The notes under the pieces were generated by a model that saw only the letters and a program-made list of their open reading frames with translations, ran no database searches and was not told the origin of the DNA. This document shows, piece by piece, positions 4,714 to 6,066 of a DNA stretch of 6,066 bases; the stretch's first letter is position 1, and each line of letters opens with the position of its first letter. The stretch spans positions 1 through 6,066 of the forward strand of contig JALWEW010000153.1 of assembly GCA_027039295.1 (NCBI GenBank), in the 5' to 3' direction. A program made the translations under genes and the position numbers. The stretch comes from Acidilobaceae archaeon. GTDB lineage: Archaea > Thermoproteota > Thermoprotei_A > Sulfolobales > Acidilobaceae.

Positions 4714-4869
4714 ATGGATGAGCCCCCCAAGGTGGTGGAGCCCGGCAGATACATTATGGGGGGCGTAGAGGTGGGTGTCCGCGAGCCGGTGGGGAGGGAG
4801 GAGCTAGCCCGCCAGCTCCACAAGAACAAGGAGCTCACAGAGAAGTACGGCAGCAAAGGCTGGGTCTAG
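4714..4869 (+). CDS. 51-residue protein of unknown function, co-directional with HicB
   Basis: ATG 4714 opens a 51-codon frame ending TAG 4867-4869. Key stretches are EPGRYIMGGVEVGVREPVGR (9-28) and ELARQLHKNKELTEKYGSKG (30-49). Codon choice (GTG, GAG, AGG, CTC, AAG) matches the neighbours, and the pattern of Gly, hydrophobic and charged residues is that of a real protein. A second ATG at 4718 is in another frame and is rejected. It follows the HicB-like gene by 24 bases, so one transcript is likely. No family recognised; it is not HicA-like. Its place in the HicB operon makes a partner role possible but unproven. Confidence 0.6.
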   Translation: MDEPPKVVEPGRYIMGGVEVGVREPVGREELARQLHKNKELTEKYGSKGWV

Positions 4870-4913
4870 GGAGGGCCACCCTTCATGCTCTTAGAACATA
4901 ATAGGCCAGCATG

Positions 4914-4945
4914 CTAATTAGACTCCATTACCACACTTATCAAAG
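4914..4945 (+). promoter_or_regulatory. A/T-rich promoter region for the UPF0175 antitoxin
   Basis: TCTAATTAG-like and CTTATCAAAG-like blocks lie in the gap after the 51-residue gene, upstream of GTG 4959. The first (about 4914-4923) would give a transcription start near 4944 with AGGGG before the GTG; the second (4936-4945) would be nearly leaderless. An 8-bp palindrome AGCATGCT (4908-4915) lies next to the first box and could be an operator. Confidence 0.3.
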
Positions 4946-4958
4946 ATAGGGGCTGACT

Positions 4959-5165
4959 GTGACCAGGCAAGTCGAGGTTAAGATAAGGATTCCCAGTGAG
5001 CTAGCTGAGCTCGTGAGACCGCGTAGCGTCGAGGAGGAGCTAAGGCTGCTAGTGGCACTTGAGCTCTACCGTGAGGGGAGGGTTTCGCTGGGGAAGACTG
5101 CTGAGCTAGCTGGGTTAAGTCTCAGGGAGTTTCTCTACGAGCTGCGTTCCAGAAGAGTACCGTAA
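4959..5165 (+). pseudogene. UPF0175-family antitoxin, C-terminus lost by frameshift
   Basis: The 68 residues from GTG 4959 contain the UPF0175 core. The helix-turn-helix part GKTAELAGLSLREFLYEL (45-62) is typical of these VapB-like antitoxins. The family normally continues past RVP with an acidic tail of the kind VNYDLEEFENDMETVR. That tail is present here one frame away, from about 5163 to 5233: a base has probably been lost near CCGTAAAC (5160-5167), creating the early TAA. The acidic tail is usually the part that binds the toxin, so the present product may still bind DNA but probably not the toxin. The restored protein would have about 92 residues. The partner downstream is also broken. 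Confidence 0.7.
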
Positions 5166-5242
5166 ACTATGACCTCGAGGAGTTTGAGAATGATATGGAG
5201 ACTGTGAGAATGCTCGTAGAAGGCAAGGGGGGGCTAGATTTT

Positions 5243-5477
5243 GTGAAGGCTATAGTCGATGCTAGCGTACTGACAGCACTCTCTAATATTGGCAGGCTTG
5301 GGTTGCAAGAGAACTCTTCTCTAACGTACTAGTGCCTAAGGTTCTAGTAAGAGAGTAGGGCGAGACTATTCCAAGCCGGATAAACGTCTTGGAGGTTAAA
5401 CGCGGCACCTAATGCACGTCAGCATAGTTTCTTCAGATGCATCTTTCTATTATGAAGCAAAGAAATGCGTAGGATAA
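5243..5477 (+). pseudogene. PIN-domain toxin remnant
   Basis: GTG 5243 starts KAIVDASVLTALSNIGRL, the first strand and helix of a PIN-domain toxin with its leading Asp; UPF0175 antitoxins usually sit directly before such toxins. A base is missing near 5295-5300, after which another frame carries on as WVARELFSNVLVPKVLVRE, the LVP strand region of PIN toxins. That frame hits TAG at 5356-5358 and another stop near 5410. A piece matching a PIN C-terminus (IVSSDASFYYEAKKCVG) appears at 5424-5474, ending TAA 5475-5477, in a different frame. The middle that should hold the A-D-x-x-I/L-A helix with the third acidic residue is missing, so an internal deletion is likely. The product cannot be an active nuclease. 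Family call from motifs only. Confidence 0.65.
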
Positions 5478-5506
5478 ACGGCTCCATTTAGGTGAGTGTT
5501 CGGGAA

Positions 5507-5517
5507 CTCCTTTTAGG
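5507..5517 (+). promoter_or_regulatory. TATA-like box and Shine-Dalgarno site deciding the VapB start
   Basis: CCTTTTAG, centred near 5513, predicts a start near 5539. GGTGAT (5545-5550), a good match to the 16S tail, lies four bases before GTG 5555. These favour GTG 5555 over the upstream in-frame GTG 5492. Confidence 0.4.
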
Positions 5518-5554
5518 GTCTAAGCGGACGCTTACTGGTGGAGCGGTGATAACG

Positions 5555-5782
5555 GTGAGTAGTAAACCAAAAACCATCACGGTTAGTCTACCCCCGTGGG
5601 TCTCAGAGGAGGAGGCCCGGAAAGTTATAGAGGAGGTGATAGCGAGGCTCTGGGGTCGGATTAGTATCGAAGAGATTAGGGCGAAGCTTGGCGTGAAGAG
5701 AGAGCAGCTACTAGAGGACATTGAGGCGGGAGAATACGATATAGAAGAGTTGCGTAGACGCGAGAGGGAGCGGCTACCTTGA
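5555..5782 (+). CDS. vapB: VapB-like antitoxin
   Basis: The 75-residue antitoxin opens with ITVSLPPWVSEEEARKVIEE, a strand then helix. Next comes a helix-turn-helix-like stretch (RISIEEIRAKLGVKREQLLE) and a charged toxin-binding tail (DIEELRRRERERL). It keeps the active VapC off RNA and probably represses its own operon. GTG 5555 is chosen from the promoter and the ribosome-binding site; GTG 5492 would add 21 residues (SVRELLLGSKRTLTGG and so on) that do not look like the family. Its TGA stop (5780-5782) overlaps the TTG start of the toxin as TTGA, typical translational coupling. No damage visible, unlike the broken pair upstream. Confidence 0.78.
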   Translation: MSSKPKTITVSLPPWVSEEEARKVIEEVIARLWGRISIEEIRAKLGVKREQLLEDIEAGEYDIEELRRRERERLP

Positions 5783-6066
5783 CAATACTAGATACCAATG
5801 TCGTGATAGACCTGGTCCGCGAGAGGAAGCTCATAATCGAGGATATAACCGTCGTGACTCTTGTGGAATACCCTCGTATAGTGTACTACAAGCACTTCCG
5901 AGGCAACGTTATATTCCCCGTAGAGCAAGATTATCTCACCGCTCATAAACTCCAACTGCAACTATTAAAGAAAGGAAGTCCTCAAGCATTTGCCGACTTA
6001 CTAATAGCTTCCATAGCACTTAACAGAGGAGAAAGGCTGGTAACAAGAGATAAAGATTTCAGAGTG
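5779..6066 (+). CDS. vapC: VapC PIN-domain ribonuclease, cut by the window edge
   Basis: The first 96 residues are present; the gene runs off the right edge. The start is TTG 5779, overlapping the VapB stop. Four acidic positions typical of PIN nucleases are in order: Asp5 in ILDTNVVIDL, Glu30 in TLVEYPRI, Asp73 in FADLLIASIAL and Asp91 in LVTRDKDF. They bind the metal ions for RNA cleavage. VapC toxins cut tRNA or rRNA and are blocked by VapB. VapC proteins are typically about 125-135 residues, so some 30-40 residues should follow outside the window. It looks functional as far as it goes. Confidence 0.88.
   Translation, partial: MTILDTNVVIDLVRERKLIIEDITVVTLVEYPRIVYYKHFRGNVIFPVEQDYLTAHKLQLQLLKKGSPQAFADLLIASIALNRGERLVTRDKDFRV

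Noticed and set aside
5488..5721. Minus-strand frame opposite the VapB gene
   Set aside because: It is antisense to a coherent VapB-VapC pair and is Ser-rich.
1..6066. CRISPR array, insertion sequence or rRNA gene
   Set aside because: No regularly spaced repeats, no transposase motifs with terminal inverted repeats, and no rRNA-like stretch were seen.

Overview
The window looks like a piece of a hyperthermophilic crenarchaeal chromosome, most likely of the Desulfurococcales type (Aeropyrum, Hyperthermus or Pyrodictium are the comparisons that come to mind). This is an inference. It rests on heavy AGG, ATA and CTA codon use, frequent GTG and TTG starts, TATA-box-like promoters with short or absent leaders, a PaREP1-family protein, archaeal toxin-antitoxin families, and a tRNA T-arm and acceptor stem of archaeal type. 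I cannot name the species.

Left part (1-3100). A PaREP1-family gene on the minus strand (103-582) sits behind a possible 34-residue ORF (612-716). A plus-strand gene (1016-1900) encodes a secreted protein with a C-terminal anchor. It converges on a minus-strand gene for a protein with about seven membrane segments (1944-2625), which is split by a one-base slip in a run of five C. Upstream of that lies a small-protein region on the same strand (2619-3090). It has no usable start codon and carries an exact 10-bp tandem duplication. Removing one copy opens a different and more protein-like frame.

Middle (3100-4300). A RelE-type toxin (3623-3907) and its likely antitoxin (3378-3575) lie behind a TATA-like box and a perfect 16-bp palindrome. 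An unrecognised small gene (3944-4162, minus) converges on the toxin, with an 8-bp inverted repeat at the junction. At 4261-4301 there is the 3' half of a tRNA-Asn(GUU) gene (minus strand) with no 5' half. This is the classic scar left at one end of an archaeal integrated element. By geometry the element would be to the right, with the intact tRNA beyond the window.

Right part (4300-6066). A HicB-like antitoxin with no HicA is followed by a 51-residue protein of unknown function. Next come a broken UPF0175 antitoxin plus PIN-toxin pair with several mapped lesions, then an intact VapB-VapC pair whose toxin runs off the right edge. All of these are on the plus strand.

Taken together, the window records repeated acquisition and decay of small toxin-antitoxin modules around a tRNA attachment site. 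Several breaks fall in homopolymers, so some could be sequencing errors. The 10-bp duplication, the in-frame stop and the deletion in the PIN toxin could not be simple base-call slips.
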